From assembly GCA_947455385.1 (NCBI GenBank), contig CANGNR010000012.1, positions 1-19,233 of the forward strand: a DNA stretch of 19,233 bases, in the 5' to 3' direction. A program made the position numbers and the translations under genes. Numbering within the stretch: the first letter of the stretch is position 1; every line of letters starts with the position of its first letter. Origin of the DNA: Microbacteriaceae bacterium (lineage in GTDB: Bacteria; Actinomycetota; Actinomycetes; Actinomycetales; Microbacteriaceae). The notes under the pieces are model-generated. The model searched no databases. It had not been told where the DNA came from and saw only the letters and a program-made list of their open reading frames with translations. Positions 1 through 8,737 of this stretch are shown here, piece by piece.

Positions 1-3000
1 ACTGTGACGCTTGCGTCAAACACTGGATCGCTCGTCAAGACCGGTTACTATTTCGATGGTTGGACTATCGGGGCCTCGAGCTACAGCGCTGGTGGTGCCT
101 TCACCCTGAGCGGCAACGTGGCAGCGAACGCTAAGTGGTCGCAGTACACCATCACATACTTGGGCAACGGCAACGACGGCGGATCTGCACCGGCCGCAAC
201 CAACGGTTATCTGAACACCTCGCTGGCGTACAACACGGGAAGCTTGACGAAGATCGGATTCGACTTCGCCGGCTGGACCATCAGTTCAACCGATTACGCC
301 GAAGGCGACACCTACAGCCTCACCGGCAATGTGACCGCCACCGCAAAGTGGACGGTGAATGCGTACCACATCACCTACACCGATTCGCAGGCTACTTCGG
401 GAAGCGTGCCATCAGCCACCGGCGGTAACGGAAACGTCCCTATTGCTGGCAAGGCCACCCTGGCCTATTCGAACCATTACTTCATCGGTTGGAACATCAA
501 CGGACTGATCTATGGCCCAGGTGACACCTACAACTTGACCGGCGACGTCACTGCAACCGCGACTTGGGGTCAATACACTCTTACTTTCGGAGGTGCACTC
601 CAAGGCAACCCACCGGCTGACATCACAGGCTTTGGCCAGATCTCACTGCCTGGCAACGTGGGCAACCTCGATGCAGGAAGTTTCTACTTCGATGGCTGGG
701 ACATCAACGGGGTGCAGTATGCGGCGGGAGCGACCTTCGACCTCCAAGCAGACTCCAACGCAACTCCGCACTGGTCGCAGTACACGATCACGTATGACAC
801 GAACGGCGCAAACGAGACTCTCTCGCCAACGGTTGGATACTCAAATGCATGTCTTGAGGATGGCCTGACTCTAACCAAGAACGATCTCTTAGTCGGCAAC
901 ACCACTACGTCATACGTGTTCGGTGGCTGGACCATTGGTGCAACCAACTACAACGGTGGCGACAACTACCCGCTTCTCTCAAACGTCACCGCCACCGCAA
1001 TCTGGAACGCGGTTGTCGTCTCGGTTTACACCGTCACCTATGACGGCAACGGTGCCGATAGCGGCAGCGTCTCTTCAGACTCGGGCCAGAGTGTCACGGT
1101 TTCTGATCAAGGCACCCTAGTCAAATCTGGCTACACCTTTGGCGGATGGGCCTGGGCGGGTAACACCTACCACCAAGGCGAAACCTACTCGTTCCCAACC
1201 AACGCAGATGTGACCTTCACTGCAATCTGGGATCCAATCGTCTACACACTGACCTTCGCCGACGGTGGCGCGACGGGCGGAAGCACTCCTGCTGACGAGG
1301 TCTCGACCGCTGGATCTTCGGTTGACTTTCCCGACCAAGGCACGCTGGTCAACCCTGGCTACTCATTTGGCGGCTGGGACATCTATGGCGTGACCCATGC
1401 AGCTGGCGAGAAGGGATACGTTCCAACCGGCAACGAGACGGCTACGGCTATCTGGACTCCAATCGTCTTCCACTTCGTCTATGACGGCAGCGGCAGCGAC
1501 GGCGGAGCAGTGCCTACTGGTTTCGACGGATACGGAGACGTCACGATTGTTGGCAACACCGGCAGCCTCACCAACGGCATCAAGGTGTTCGGCGGCTGGG
1601 TAATCAACGGCGTCACACACCTCCCAGGCGCACGAGTGTCTCTGACCTCGGGCGATGTCACCGCATACGCTCTCTGGGTCGACAACGTTTATCAGCTTTC
1701 ATACCAGGATGACGGTTCGGCCACTAGCGGTAGCGCACCAGCAGCTGTCACTGGCTACGGTTCGGTGGAACTCGCACCTAGCGGAGGTTCGTTGACCTGG
1801 GATGGCCACCACATCGATGGCTGGACCATCGACGGAAAGCTCTATGCTCTCGGCTCAAATGTGGATCTGACTTCGACTGACCTCGTTGCAACTGCGCACT
1901 GGGCAATCGATCAGATCTCCATCACCTACACAAACCTTGGGGCCGACACTGGTGTTGGCCCTGGCATCCAGACTGGCGATTACTACACAAGCGCCATCCT
2001 GTTCATGCCTGGCGACCTGGTCAAGAACGGCTACATCCAAACAGGTTGGCTCATCGAAGGCAGCATCTGGGATCTCTACGACAACGGCTTCTTGCTCGTG
2101 CACGACGTAGTAGCTGACCCTGTCTGGTCGCCTATCGTGCACACCGTCACCTTCGACTGCACTGTTTCTACATCGGGAACTTGCCCGAGTTCTTTGGATT
2201 CCACCGCAGGCACTGAAATCGTCTTGCCTGACGCGGGGGACCTTGAGAACTACGGATACACCTTCGGCGGTTGGCTAATCAACGGCGCAGAGCACTCCGC
2301 CGGTGAGCACTATGTTCCTTCGGGCGACGAAACCGCAACTCCGATCTGGAACGCGATCGTCTATCACGTTCACTACGTTGGCAACGGTAATACCGGCGGA
2401 TCGGCGCCAGCCGATGACGACTCGGTAGCGTTTGGGGGGGTCAGCCTCTCGGGCAAGGGTTCGCTGGCACGCCCAGGATACGCATTCGGTGGCTGGACCA
2501 TCGATGGTGTGACCTATGCCGCAGGGGCCAGATACATTCCACAGTCAGGCGATGTCACAGCTCGGGCCATCTGGAACGCGATTGTTTACACGGTGACTTA
2601 TGCGGGCAATGGCAATACTGGTGGATCACTGCCAGCTAATGGCGTCTCTACTGCTGGTTCTGCGGTTGTTCTTGCCGGCAAGGGTACTTTGGTTCGCGCT
2701 GGCTACACGTTTGGTGGTTGGTCGATCGCTGGTACCACTTATGACGCTGGTGTCGCGTTTGTGCCGGGTTCGAATGTGACGGCTACTGCTGTGTGGAGCG
2801 CGATTGTTTACACGGTGACGTATGCGGGCAATGGCAATACTGGTGGATCGCTGCCTGCTAATGGTGTCTCTACTGCTGGTTCTGCGGTTACCCTCGCTGG
2901 TCCGGGCAACCTCTCTAAGAGCGGCTTTACGTTTGGTGGTTGGTCGATTGGCGGCACCACTTACCAGCCGAACACCTCGTTCATCCCCGGTGCAAACGTG

Positions 3001-5292
3001 ACAGCGACCGCCGTATGGGTAAACGCTGGTGTCAAGGCAATCACCTACTCCAACATCGGCGCAACTAGCGGAACGGCTCCTGCGGCAACTACCGGTGTAG
3101 GAAACGTGATTCTCGCGGGCAACACCGGAAACCTGGCCAAGGTTGGCTTCACCTTTGGCGGCTGGAAGATCAACGGAACTGTCTATGCGGCAGGCGGCAG
3201 CTACAACCTCACCGCCAATGCAACCGCAGCACCGGTTTGGAACCCAATCGTCTATGCGCTTACCTTTGACGGCAACGGCAACGATGGCGGCAGTGTTCCT
3301 GCGGTCATCAGCGGCTACGGTCGCGTGACGCTGTCGGCTAATACGGGTTCGCTAACAAGGTATGGCTACGCCTTCGCTGGCTGGAACATTTCTGGCGCCA
3401 CCTTTGCTGCGGGTTCGGGCTTCAACCTGACTTCGGGCAACGTCACGGCTAAAGCGATCTGGAACCCGTTGGTTTACAACGCGAGCTTCACGGCAAACGG
3501 CGCAAACGGCACGCTCCCGAGCGCCATCCTAGGATTCGGATCGGTCACGCTGCCTTCTGCGGGCAACCTCGCCAAGCTTGGCTTCACCTTTGGTGGCTGG
3601 AGCTACGGAGGCACGACCTACCCGGCGGGCAGCACCTTTAGCCTGACCTCGGGCAACGTGATCTTGCAGGCGGTTTGGACTCCAATCGTCTACAACCTGA
3701 CCTTCGCGCTAAATGGTGGCTCGGGAACCACTCCTGGGGCTATCTCGGGATTCGGCACCAAGGTGCTTCCTACCGCTATTGCTTTCAACCGCGTTGGGTT
3801 CACATTCGGTGGATGGAGCGACGGGAGCTCAACCTATGAGGCGGGTGGTCGATACAGTCTTACCAATGGTGACCAACTGCTCTCGGCGACCTGGACACCG
3901 ATTGTCTACAACCTGACATACAGTGCCAAGGATGCCGATAGCGGAAACGCCCCGGCTGCCGACTCTGGTTTTGGAACCAAGACGATCGCCGGTGCCGGCT
4001 CGCTGAGCCGCTATGGGTACGTGTTTATCGGATGGCGTATCGCTGGTGCTACCTATGCTCCAGGCGCCAGCTTCGACCTCACCAACGGTGACGCAAACGC
4101 GGCCCCGATCTGGCAGAAGTTGGTTTACTCGCTCACCTACAGCGCTCCAGAGGCAAACTCAGGCGCCGTCGCCGCTATCAGCGGCTACGGCACTGTGAAA
4201 CTCTCGGATGGCGGCAACCTGGTTCGCGCCGGGTTCAAGCTAACCGGTTGGTCGATCAACAACGCTGTGTATCCGCTGGGTAGCAGCTACTCGCTGAACG
4301 GCGGCAACGTCAACGCTGCCGCGATCTGGGCTCCGATTGTCTTCGTGATTACCTACGGCAACAACAACGCCACGGGCGGAACCGCGCCAGCCGCATCCAG
4401 CGGTTATGGCACAATCACTCTGCCAGTGAGCAACCTGACTCGCTCCGGTTATCAACTAACCGGATGGCGCATCGACGGCCAGACATACGCGCTCGGTGCT
4501 AGCTACGAACTGACCAGTGGTAGCTTCACGGCCACCCCGGTATGGACGGCCATTGTCTACACGCTGAACTTCGACTCGAACGGAGCCACCGGCGCCGTGC
4601 CGACGTCGGTCTCGGGCTTCGGAACCGTGACCTTGCCATCTGCGGGCAAGCTGGCAATCGCCGGCTTCGTATTCGGCGGTTGGCAGGTGGGGAACACCAC
4701 CTATTCAGCCGGTGACACCTTCACTCTCACCAGTGGAAACGTGACCGCATACGCGCAGTGGAACGCCTTGGTCTTTACGGTCAGCTTCACCGTGCCTGGA
4801 GCAACCAGCGGAGATGCGCCAGCGCCTATTCAGGGTTGGGGAGACATCCAGCTGCCGAAGGCGAGCGGATTCAAGCGACTCGGCTACGACTTCGCGGGCT
4901 GGAAGGTAGGCGACGGCGTACTTCAGCCGGGCCAGACAATCTCTGTGCGACGTGCAGACGTCACTGCGAGGGCAACTTGGCAGACGCAAATCGTCTACAA
5001 GGAATTCTCGGGCTTCGCCCCAGGTTCGCCGCTGCTTACCTCAGATATGAAGTCTCAGATCAGCACCTGGATTAAGGCGAACCCCGGATTCACCGTGGCT
5101 GACTGCGTTGGCTACACGATGGGCCCAACTGTGCTGGCGGTTGACAAGGCTCTGGCTACCAACCGCGCTCAGTACGCCTGTGGATACGTGAACAACACGT
5201 TCCCCAAGCTGGATGCGACTGGCAAGTGGGGCGGAAACGACCTTGTCGTCGGTGACCCAATCCGTCGAGTCAGAATCACTCTGCACAACTAG
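1..5292 (+). CDS. Giant InlB-type (Listeria-Bacteroides) repeat surface protein with OmpA-like C-terminal domain, 5'-truncated by window
   Basis: The frame is open from the first base, so the true start lies outside the window; the GTG at 4 is only an internal codon. The visible 1763 codons are about 23 tandem units of 70-75 residues. Each runs from a V-Y-x-[LV]-[TS]-[YF] strand through a Gly/Asn-rich turn, a G-[YF]-x-F-x-GW core and a closing [TA]-A-x-[AP]-x-W. This is the InlB B-repeat (Flg_new) beta-grasp-like fold found in bacterial surface proteins. The last ~97 residues, from IVYKEFSGFAPGS to the stop, resemble a divergent OmpA/MotB-type peptidoglycan-binding domain (GYTMGP, then LATNRAQYACGYV) with two Cys. 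There is no LPXTG motif and no C-terminal membrane helix, so wall attachment, if any, would be by the C-terminal domain. Role (adhesion, sheath or S-layer-like) is inferred. The repeat family call is firm and the OmpA-like call moderate. Confidence 0.85.
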   Translation, partial: TVTLASNTGSLVKTGYYFDGWTIGASSYSAGGAFTLSGNVAANAKWSQYTITYLGNGNDGGSAPAATNGYLNTSLAYNTGSLTKIGFDFAGWTISSTDYAEGDTYSLTGNVTATAKWTVNAYHITYTDSQATSGSVPSATGGNGNVPIAGKATLAYSNHYFIGWNINGLIYGPGDTYNLTGDVTATATWGQYTLTFGGALQGNPPADITGFGQISLPGNVGNLDAGSFYFDGWDINGVQYAAGATFDLQADSNATPHWSQYTITYDTNGANETLSPTVGYSNACLEDGLTLTKNDLLVGNTTTSYVFGGWTIGATNYNGGDNYPLLSNVTATAIWNAVVVSVYTVTYDGNGADSGSVSSDSGQSVTVSDQGTLVKSGYTFGGWAWAGNTYHQGETYSFPTNADVTFTAIWDPIVYTLTFADGGATGGSTPADEVSTAGSSVDFPDQGTLVNPGYSFGGWDIYGVTHAAGEKGYVPTGNETATAIWTPIVFHFVYDGSGSDGGAVPTGFDGYGDVTIVGNTGSLTNGIKVFGGWVINGVTHLPGARVSLTSGDVTAYALWVDNVYQLSYQDDGSATSGSAPAAVTGYGSVELAPSGGSLTWDGHHIDGWTIDGKLYALGSNVDLTSTDLVATAHWAIDQISITYTNLGADTGVGPGIQTGDYYTSAILFMPGDLVKNGYIQTGWLIEGSIWDLYDNGFLLVHDVVADPVWSPIVHTVTFDCTVSTSGTCPSSLDSTAGTEIVLPDAGDLENYGYTFGGWLINGAEHSAGEHYVPSGDETATPIWNAIVYHVHYVGNGNTGGSAPADDDSVAFGGVSLSGKGSLARPGYAFGGWTIDGVTYAAGARYIPQSGDVTARAIWNAIVYTVTYAGNGNTGGSLPANGVSTAGSAVVLAGKGTLVRAGYTFGGWSIAGTTYDAGVAFVPGSNVTATAVWSAIVYTVTYAGNGNTGGSLPANGVSTAGSAVTLAGPGNLSKSGFTFGGWSIGGTTYQPNTSFIPGANVTATAVWVNAGVKAITYSNIGATSGTAPAATTGVGNVILAGNTGNLAKVGFTFGGWKINGTVYAAGGSYNLTANATAAPVWNPIVYALTFDGNGNDGGSVPAVISGYGRVTLSANTGSLTRYGYAFAGWNISGATFAAGSGFNLTSGNVTAKAIWNPLVYNASFTANGANGTLPSAILGFGSVTLPSAGNLAKLGFTFGGWSYGGTTYPAGSTFSLTSGNVILQAVWTPIVYNLTFALNGGSGTTPGAISGFGTKVLPTAIAFNRVGFTFGGWSDGSSTYEAGGRYSLTNGDQLLSATWTPIVYNLTYSAKDADSGNAPAADSGFGTKTIAGAGSLSRYGYVFIGWRIAGATYAPGASFDLTNGDANAAPIWQKLVYSLTYSAPEANSGAVAAISGYGTVKLSDGGNLVRAGFKLTGWSINNAVYPLGSSYSLNGGNVNAAAIWAPIVFVITYGNNNATGGTAPAASSGYGTITLPVSNLTRSGYQLTGWRIDGQTYALGASYELTSGSFTATPVWTAIVYTLNFDSNGATGAVPTSVSGFGTVTLPSAGKLAIAGFVFGGWQVGNTTYSAGDTFTLTSGNVTAYAQWNALVFTVSFTVPGATSGDAPAPIQGWGDIQLPKASGFKRLGYDFAGWKVGDGVLQPGQTISVRRADVTARATWQTQIVYKEFSGFAPGSPLLTSDMKSQISTWIKANPGFTVADCVGYTMGPTVLAVDKALATNRAQYACGYVNNTFPKLDATGKWGGNDLVVGDPIRRVRITLHN
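2578..2889 (+). repeat. Near-identical tandem repeat blocks inside the InlB-repeat gene
   Basis: Bases 2578-2667 and 2800-2889 (offset 222 bases, exactly one 74-codon unit) match at about 86 of 90 positions, and all four differences are synonymous. After that the two units diverge sharply in sequence. The surrounding ~20 repeats share only protein-level similarity. This stretch also favours T-ending codons (GGT, GCT, ACT, AAT, GTT) where the flanks favour C. It looks like a recent duplication or gene-conversion tract within an old repeat array. Confidence 0.85.
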
Positions 5293-5308
5293 CACCTTCT
5301 GCGCTAGG

Positions 5309-5363
5309 CCCTCACTCAGCAAGTTCTCAGCCACCTCGGCTGAACTTTTCTGGGTGAGGGTTT
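5309..5363 (+). terminator. Rho-independent terminator after the InlB-repeat gene
   Basis: A long interrupted stem: CCCTCAC (5309-5315) pairs with GTGAGGG (5354-5360), CAG (5317-5319) with CTG (5350-5352), AAGTTC (5321-5326) with GAACTT (5342-5347), and AGCC (5329-5332) with GGCT (5338-5341). The loop is ACCTC. TTT follows, short for a U-tract but typical of high-GC actinobacteria. It separates the repeat gene from the CotH gene, which has its own -10 box immediately downstream. Confidence 0.8.
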
Positions 5364-5389
5364 AGTCTTAAGCCCTAGGCCTAGAAGGG
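5363..5389 (+). promoter_or_regulatory. Putative -10 box and ribosome binding site of the first CotH gene
   Basis: TAGTCT at 5363-5368 is a plausible -10 box, which would put the transcription start near 5375. AGAAGGG at 5383-5389 is a good Shine-Dalgarno sequence six bases before the ATG at 5396. This gene therefore has a short leader, unlike most of its neighbours. The string TAGTCTTAAGC (5363-5373) recurs with one change (TAGACTTAAGC, 15902-15912) upstream of the nitroreductase, the other gene here with a leader and a clear Shine-Dalgarno. Confidence 0.5.
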
Positions 5390-5395
5390 TTTCGA

Positions 5396-7651
5396 ATGAG
5401 GATCAGCAGGGGATCCGTCGCCACTGTGGTAGCACTGTTGGCGACTTTGATTTCGCCGATCACAGGCGCGCCTGCACAGGCCGCCGCCCCCGTCGTCAAG
5501 GCTGCCGTGCCGATCGACAAAACCTACGTCGAGGGCACCGACACTCAGGCCCCGCTATTCAACCCTCTGGTCGTGAACCGCGTCGACCTCACGCTCGACC
5601 AGACCGGAATCGCAAACCTAACCGCTAACTCCTATGCCGACTTTCAGCCAGGCACAATCAAGCTAACCCTCCAGGATGGCACCGTAATCGGCCCGCTCGA
5701 CGTTGGCATCCACCTCAAGGGCATGTGGGGTTCGCACCGCGAGCTTTCGCAAAAAGCTGCCTTCAAGGTAAAGATCAACTACGGGGCAAACACAAACCAG
5801 CGAATCATGGGCCTGCGCAAGTTGACGCTAAACAACATGGTACAAGACCCATCCATGTTGCACGAGGTTCACGCCTACCGCCTGTTCAGGGCGATGGGAG
5901 TGCCCGCACCTCGGGTTGGCTACGCCGAGGTCTACCTCAACGGCACCGACTATGGCCTGCACGCCAACATCGAGACCTACGACAAGAGCTCGCTCAAGCG
6001 CTGGTACGGCTCGACTCAGCACCTCTACGAGGGCGGCTACGGGCAAGAGCTAAACACCAGCTATTACGCCGGCCTTCAGCCAGACGAAGGTGACCCAGCC
6101 GACCTCAGCGACCTAAAGGCTCTTGCCGAGGCAAACACCAACCTGTCGGGAGCCGCTTGGTACACGGCGATGCGAGGCCTGGCCGACCTGAAAGAGATGA
6201 CCGCAGAGTGGGCGGTCGAGCACTACATCGCTCACTGGGATGGCTACGAGCGCGGCTGGCCAAACAACTACTACGTGCACTCGAATAAGCACGGCGTCTT
6301 CACGATGCTTCCTTGGGGCTCCGACCAAACCTGGAACGATGCGCCTTATTACGCGCAGTGGCAGGCGCCATTTGTCGATTCAGGCGCGTTGATGACCGGC
6401 AAGTGCATCTCGTATGCGCCATGTGCCCAGCTTTACACCGCAGCACTGGCCAAGATTCATGAGATTGAGCCAACCCTCAACCTGACGCAAGAGGTCGACA
6501 AGGTGTGGCAGGTTATTCAGCCATATCAGGCCGCCGACCCCCGCAAGGAATCTGACGTAAACAGCGCACTCTTTCTTGTGCAGGTCACCAAAGACACAAT
6601 GACCTCGCGTGCCAGCGCACTAACCAGCTTTTTGTCTCCGATCAAGGAGCTACCGAACCTCTCGATCACCTACCCGGATGCCGTTTATTCGCCGGGAGCA
6701 AAGGTGCGCCCAAACGTGGTTCGCCGCAGCAGCGGGCAGCTCAAGTACTACGTGAGTTGGGGAGCAGACGTCTGCAAGGTTGACCTCAACACGGGAGCAG
6801 TCACCGCGCTAACCGCGGGTTCGTGCCGAATCATGGTGGATTCGCCCGAAGACTCGACCTTCTATTTCGATACGGCCCAGTATTCGGTGACCTTCGTGAA
6901 CTCGGTGGGCGAACTGACCATCGACCCCATCGCGAGTATCCCGGCCGGCACCACCGTGCCACTCGTGCTCACCAAGAACTCGACATCCACGCCGGTTGTG
7001 ACCACCTCTGGTCGCTGCCACGCGGTAGGCATAAACCTAACCGCGGATGCCGGATCGGGCTACTGCTCGATCAGCGTCACAGTGCCCGCCGACTCCACGG
7101 TCTCGGCAGTCACCAAGACCGCGCGAATCCTTATGGTCAAGGGCACCAGGTCTGATTACAACCCGATCATCGAGGCCACCTGGACTGACGGCAGCCTAGT
7201 TCCCAACGGCGGAATGCTGCGAACCATAAAGACTCCTTCTGCAGTGAGCGGGCCTTGCGTGATTATCCCGAGCGGCATCAAGGCCACCGCAACCTCGGGG
7301 TCGTGCAACGTCACCATCCCGACTTTCTCTGACCTCGACTACAACTATGTGAGCAAGAGTTTCAGCGTTTCGGTTGGGCCATCTGGCCAGACCTGGCCAG
7401 CCAGCCTCTCTGCAGCCGGCTCGTTCGTGCTCGGCGGGGTCACCACCAAGGTTTTGGCAACCGGCCCGACCGTGAGCACCAACCTCGGCAAGATTGCCGC
7501 ATTCACAACGGTTGGTCCTTGCACGGTTTCGGTGATCGGCGGCAAGACCGTTGCTACCATGACCCAGGCCGGCACCTGCACGGTCAAGGCAACTGCCGCC
7601 CCGGCCTACCGAGTCGCGGCAATCAGCAGAACCTGGGTGCTGCGCAAGTAG
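5396..7651 (+). CDS. Secreted CotH-type protein kinase with four C-terminal cysteine-paired beta modules
   Basis: 751 residues. A Sec signal peptide (MRISRG, hydrophobic core, APAQAA around residues 25-31) implies export. Residues ~50-400 match the CotH kinase family: HLKGMWGS, AFKVKINY, GLRKLTLNN, HLYEG, then the catalytic block. HWDGY with Asp282, followed by NNYYV, and PWGSDQ with Asp310 correspond to the catalytic and metal-binding positions of CotH, a secreted kinase that phosphorylates spore-coat proteins in Bacillus. A CISYAPC motif (Cys337, Cys343) follows. Residues ~430-751 form four beta-rich modules of ~75-85 residues, each with one Cys pair (VC..SC, RC..YC, PC..SC, PC..TC), probably Ig-like stalks with disulfides. 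It lies 103 bases after the giant repeat protein and nine bases before the DUF3048 lipoprotein. The family call is firm; the substrate is unknown. Confidence 0.88.
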   Translation: MRISRGSVATVVALLATLISPITGAPAQAAAPVVKAAVPIDKTYVEGTDTQAPLFNPLVVNRVDLTLDQTGIANLTANSYADFQPGTIKLTLQDGTVIGPLDVGIHLKGMWGSHRELSQKAAFKVKINYGANTNQRIMGLRKLTLNNMVQDPSMLHEVHAYRLFRAMGVPAPRVGYAEVYLNGTDYGLHANIETYDKSSLKRWYGSTQHLYEGGYGQELNTSYYAGLQPDEGDPADLSDLKALAEANTNLSGAAWYTAMRGLADLKEMTAEWAVEHYIAHWDGYERGWPNNYYVHSNKHGVFTMLPWGSDQTWNDAPYYAQWQAPFVDSGALMTGKCISYAPCAQLYTAALAKIHEIEPTLNLTQEVDKVWQVIQPYQAADPRKESDVNSALFLVQVTKDTMTSRASALTSFLSPIKELPNLSITYPDAVYSPGAKVRPNVVRRSSGQLKYYVSWGADVCKVDLNTGAVTALTAGSCRIMVDSPEDSTFYFDTAQYSVTFVNSVGELTIDPIASIPAGTTVPLVLTKNSTSTPVVTTSGRCHAVGINLTADAGSGYCSISVTVPADSTVSAVTKTARILMVKGTRSDYNPIIEATWTDGSLVPNGGMLRTIKTPSAVSGPCVIIPSGIKATATSGSCNVTIPTFSDLDYNYVSKSFSVSVGPSGQTWPASLSAAGSFVLGGVTTKVLATGPTVSTNLGKIAAFTTVGPCTVSVIGGKTVATMTQAGTCTVKATAAPAYRVAAISRTWVLRK

Positions 7652-7660
7652 GCTGACTTC

Positions 7661-8737
7661 GTGGTCATCAAAAGCGCACTCAAGTTTGGTTTCATAGCCC
7701 TGGCGGCCCTTTCGCTGGCGGCCTGTTCGAGCGGTACAGCAACACCGGATACCAGCGCGAGCCCGAGTCTGAGCCCCAGCGCGAGCGCGACCCCGATCTC
7801 TTATGACATCGCCCCGCTAACCGGCGTCAAGTATGTCGCCGGCACCAACAAAGACCTGGCGCTGCCGTCGGTGGCTTGCAAGGTCGACAACCTCGACGTA
7901 GCTAGGCCTCAGATCAATCTCGGGCAGACCGACATCGTCTTTGACGAAATGGTTGAGGGCGGCCTGACCAGATTCGTTGCCGTTTGGCACTCGCACAAGC
8001 CAACCGCTGTGGGGCCGGTTCGTTCGATTCGCCCAATGGACCCAGACATCGTGAGCCCCTTCGGCGGCATCGTCTGCTATTCGGGCGGTCAGCTCAAGTT
8101 CGTCAAGATGATGCGGGCAACCAATGTCTTCAACGCGGATGAAACCGAAGAGCAGGGAAAGGGCACCTTCAAGCGCGTCAGCAATCGAGAAGCGCCGCAC
8201 AACGTGGTGGTCAACGTCAAGCGACTGGCTCAGCACAACTCTAAGTTGGCACCGCCGGCAGAGTTGTTCAAGCACTCAACGAGCATCCTGGATGCGACCG
8301 CCGCCACAACCGGTTCGCCGGTCACAAGCTTTAAGGTCTCGTACCCAGCAGCAAGGGCAGAGTGGGTTTCGGTGGCTAGCCGTGGGGTTTTCGTGCGCAA
8401 CCAAGACGGCAGGGCCCTGCTCGACCAGGCATCCGGCCGCCAGATCAGTGCCGTGAACGTGGTCGTCTTGCAGGTGCGCATCGATCGCACCTACGGATAC
8501 GTGCCCAAGACAACCATGGTCAGTAGCGGCTCGGCCTGGGTGTTCACCAAGGGCAAGATGGTGCGGGCAAACTGGACCAAGGCCAGCCAGACGGCGCCGA
8601 TTGTGCTCAAGGCAAATCACCAAGACGTCAAGCTTGCGCCGGGCAACACCTGGGTTGAGCTAATGCCTCGTGCGCCAGAAGGCAGCCTCAAGATTGTGGC
8701 GCCAAAGCCGGCGCCGAGCGCCAGCCAGACTAACTAG
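7661..8737 (+). CDS. DUF3048 (YerB-like) lipoprotein
   Basis: 358 residues with a GTG start. The N-terminus is a lipoprotein signal: basic start, hydrophobic stretch and lipobox LAAC with Cys22, followed by a Ser/Thr/Pro-rich linker (residues ~23-48). The rest is DUF3048. The N-terminal domain shows the family signature: LTGVKY, ARPQINLGQTDIVFDEMVEGG, TRFVAVW, VGPVRSIRPMD, and YSGGQ. The C-terminal domain ends in G-N-T-W-V-E-L-M-P. The family is named for B. subtilis YerB; its function is not established and an envelope role is assumed from location. TAGGCT at 7649-7654 overlaps the stop codon of the upstream CotH gene and is six bases before the GTG, so the gene may have its own leaderless promoter. 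Its 3' end overlaps the convergent transferase gene by eight bases. Confidence 0.88.
   Translation: MVIKSALKFGFIALAALSLAACSSGTATPDTSASPSLSPSASATPISYDIAPLTGVKYVAGTNKDLALPSVACKVDNLDVARPQINLGQTDIVFDEMVEGGLTRFVAVWHSHKPTAVGPVRSIRPMDPDIVSPFGGIVCYSGGQLKFVKMMRATNVFNADETEEQGKGTFKRVSNREAPHNVVVNVKRLAQHNSKLAPPAELFKHSTSILDATAATTGSPVTSFKVSYPAARAEWVSVASRGVFVRNQDGRALLDQASGRQISAVNVVVLQVRIDRTYGYVPKTTMVSSGSAWVFTKGKMVRANWTKASQTAPIVLKANHQDVKLAPGNTWVELMPRAPEGSLKIVAPKPAPSASQTN

Noticed and set aside
1..4990. Regularly spaced repeats that could suggest a CRISPR array or satellite DNA
   Set aside because: The period is ~210-225 bases and conservation is at protein level in one uninterrupted frame, so these are protein domain repeats.
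5364..5386. Cluster of palindromes (CTTAAG, CCTAGG, AGGCCT) as an iron box or operator
   Set aside because: It matches the iron-box consensus poorly; the small palindromes are separate six-base sites likely due to chance.
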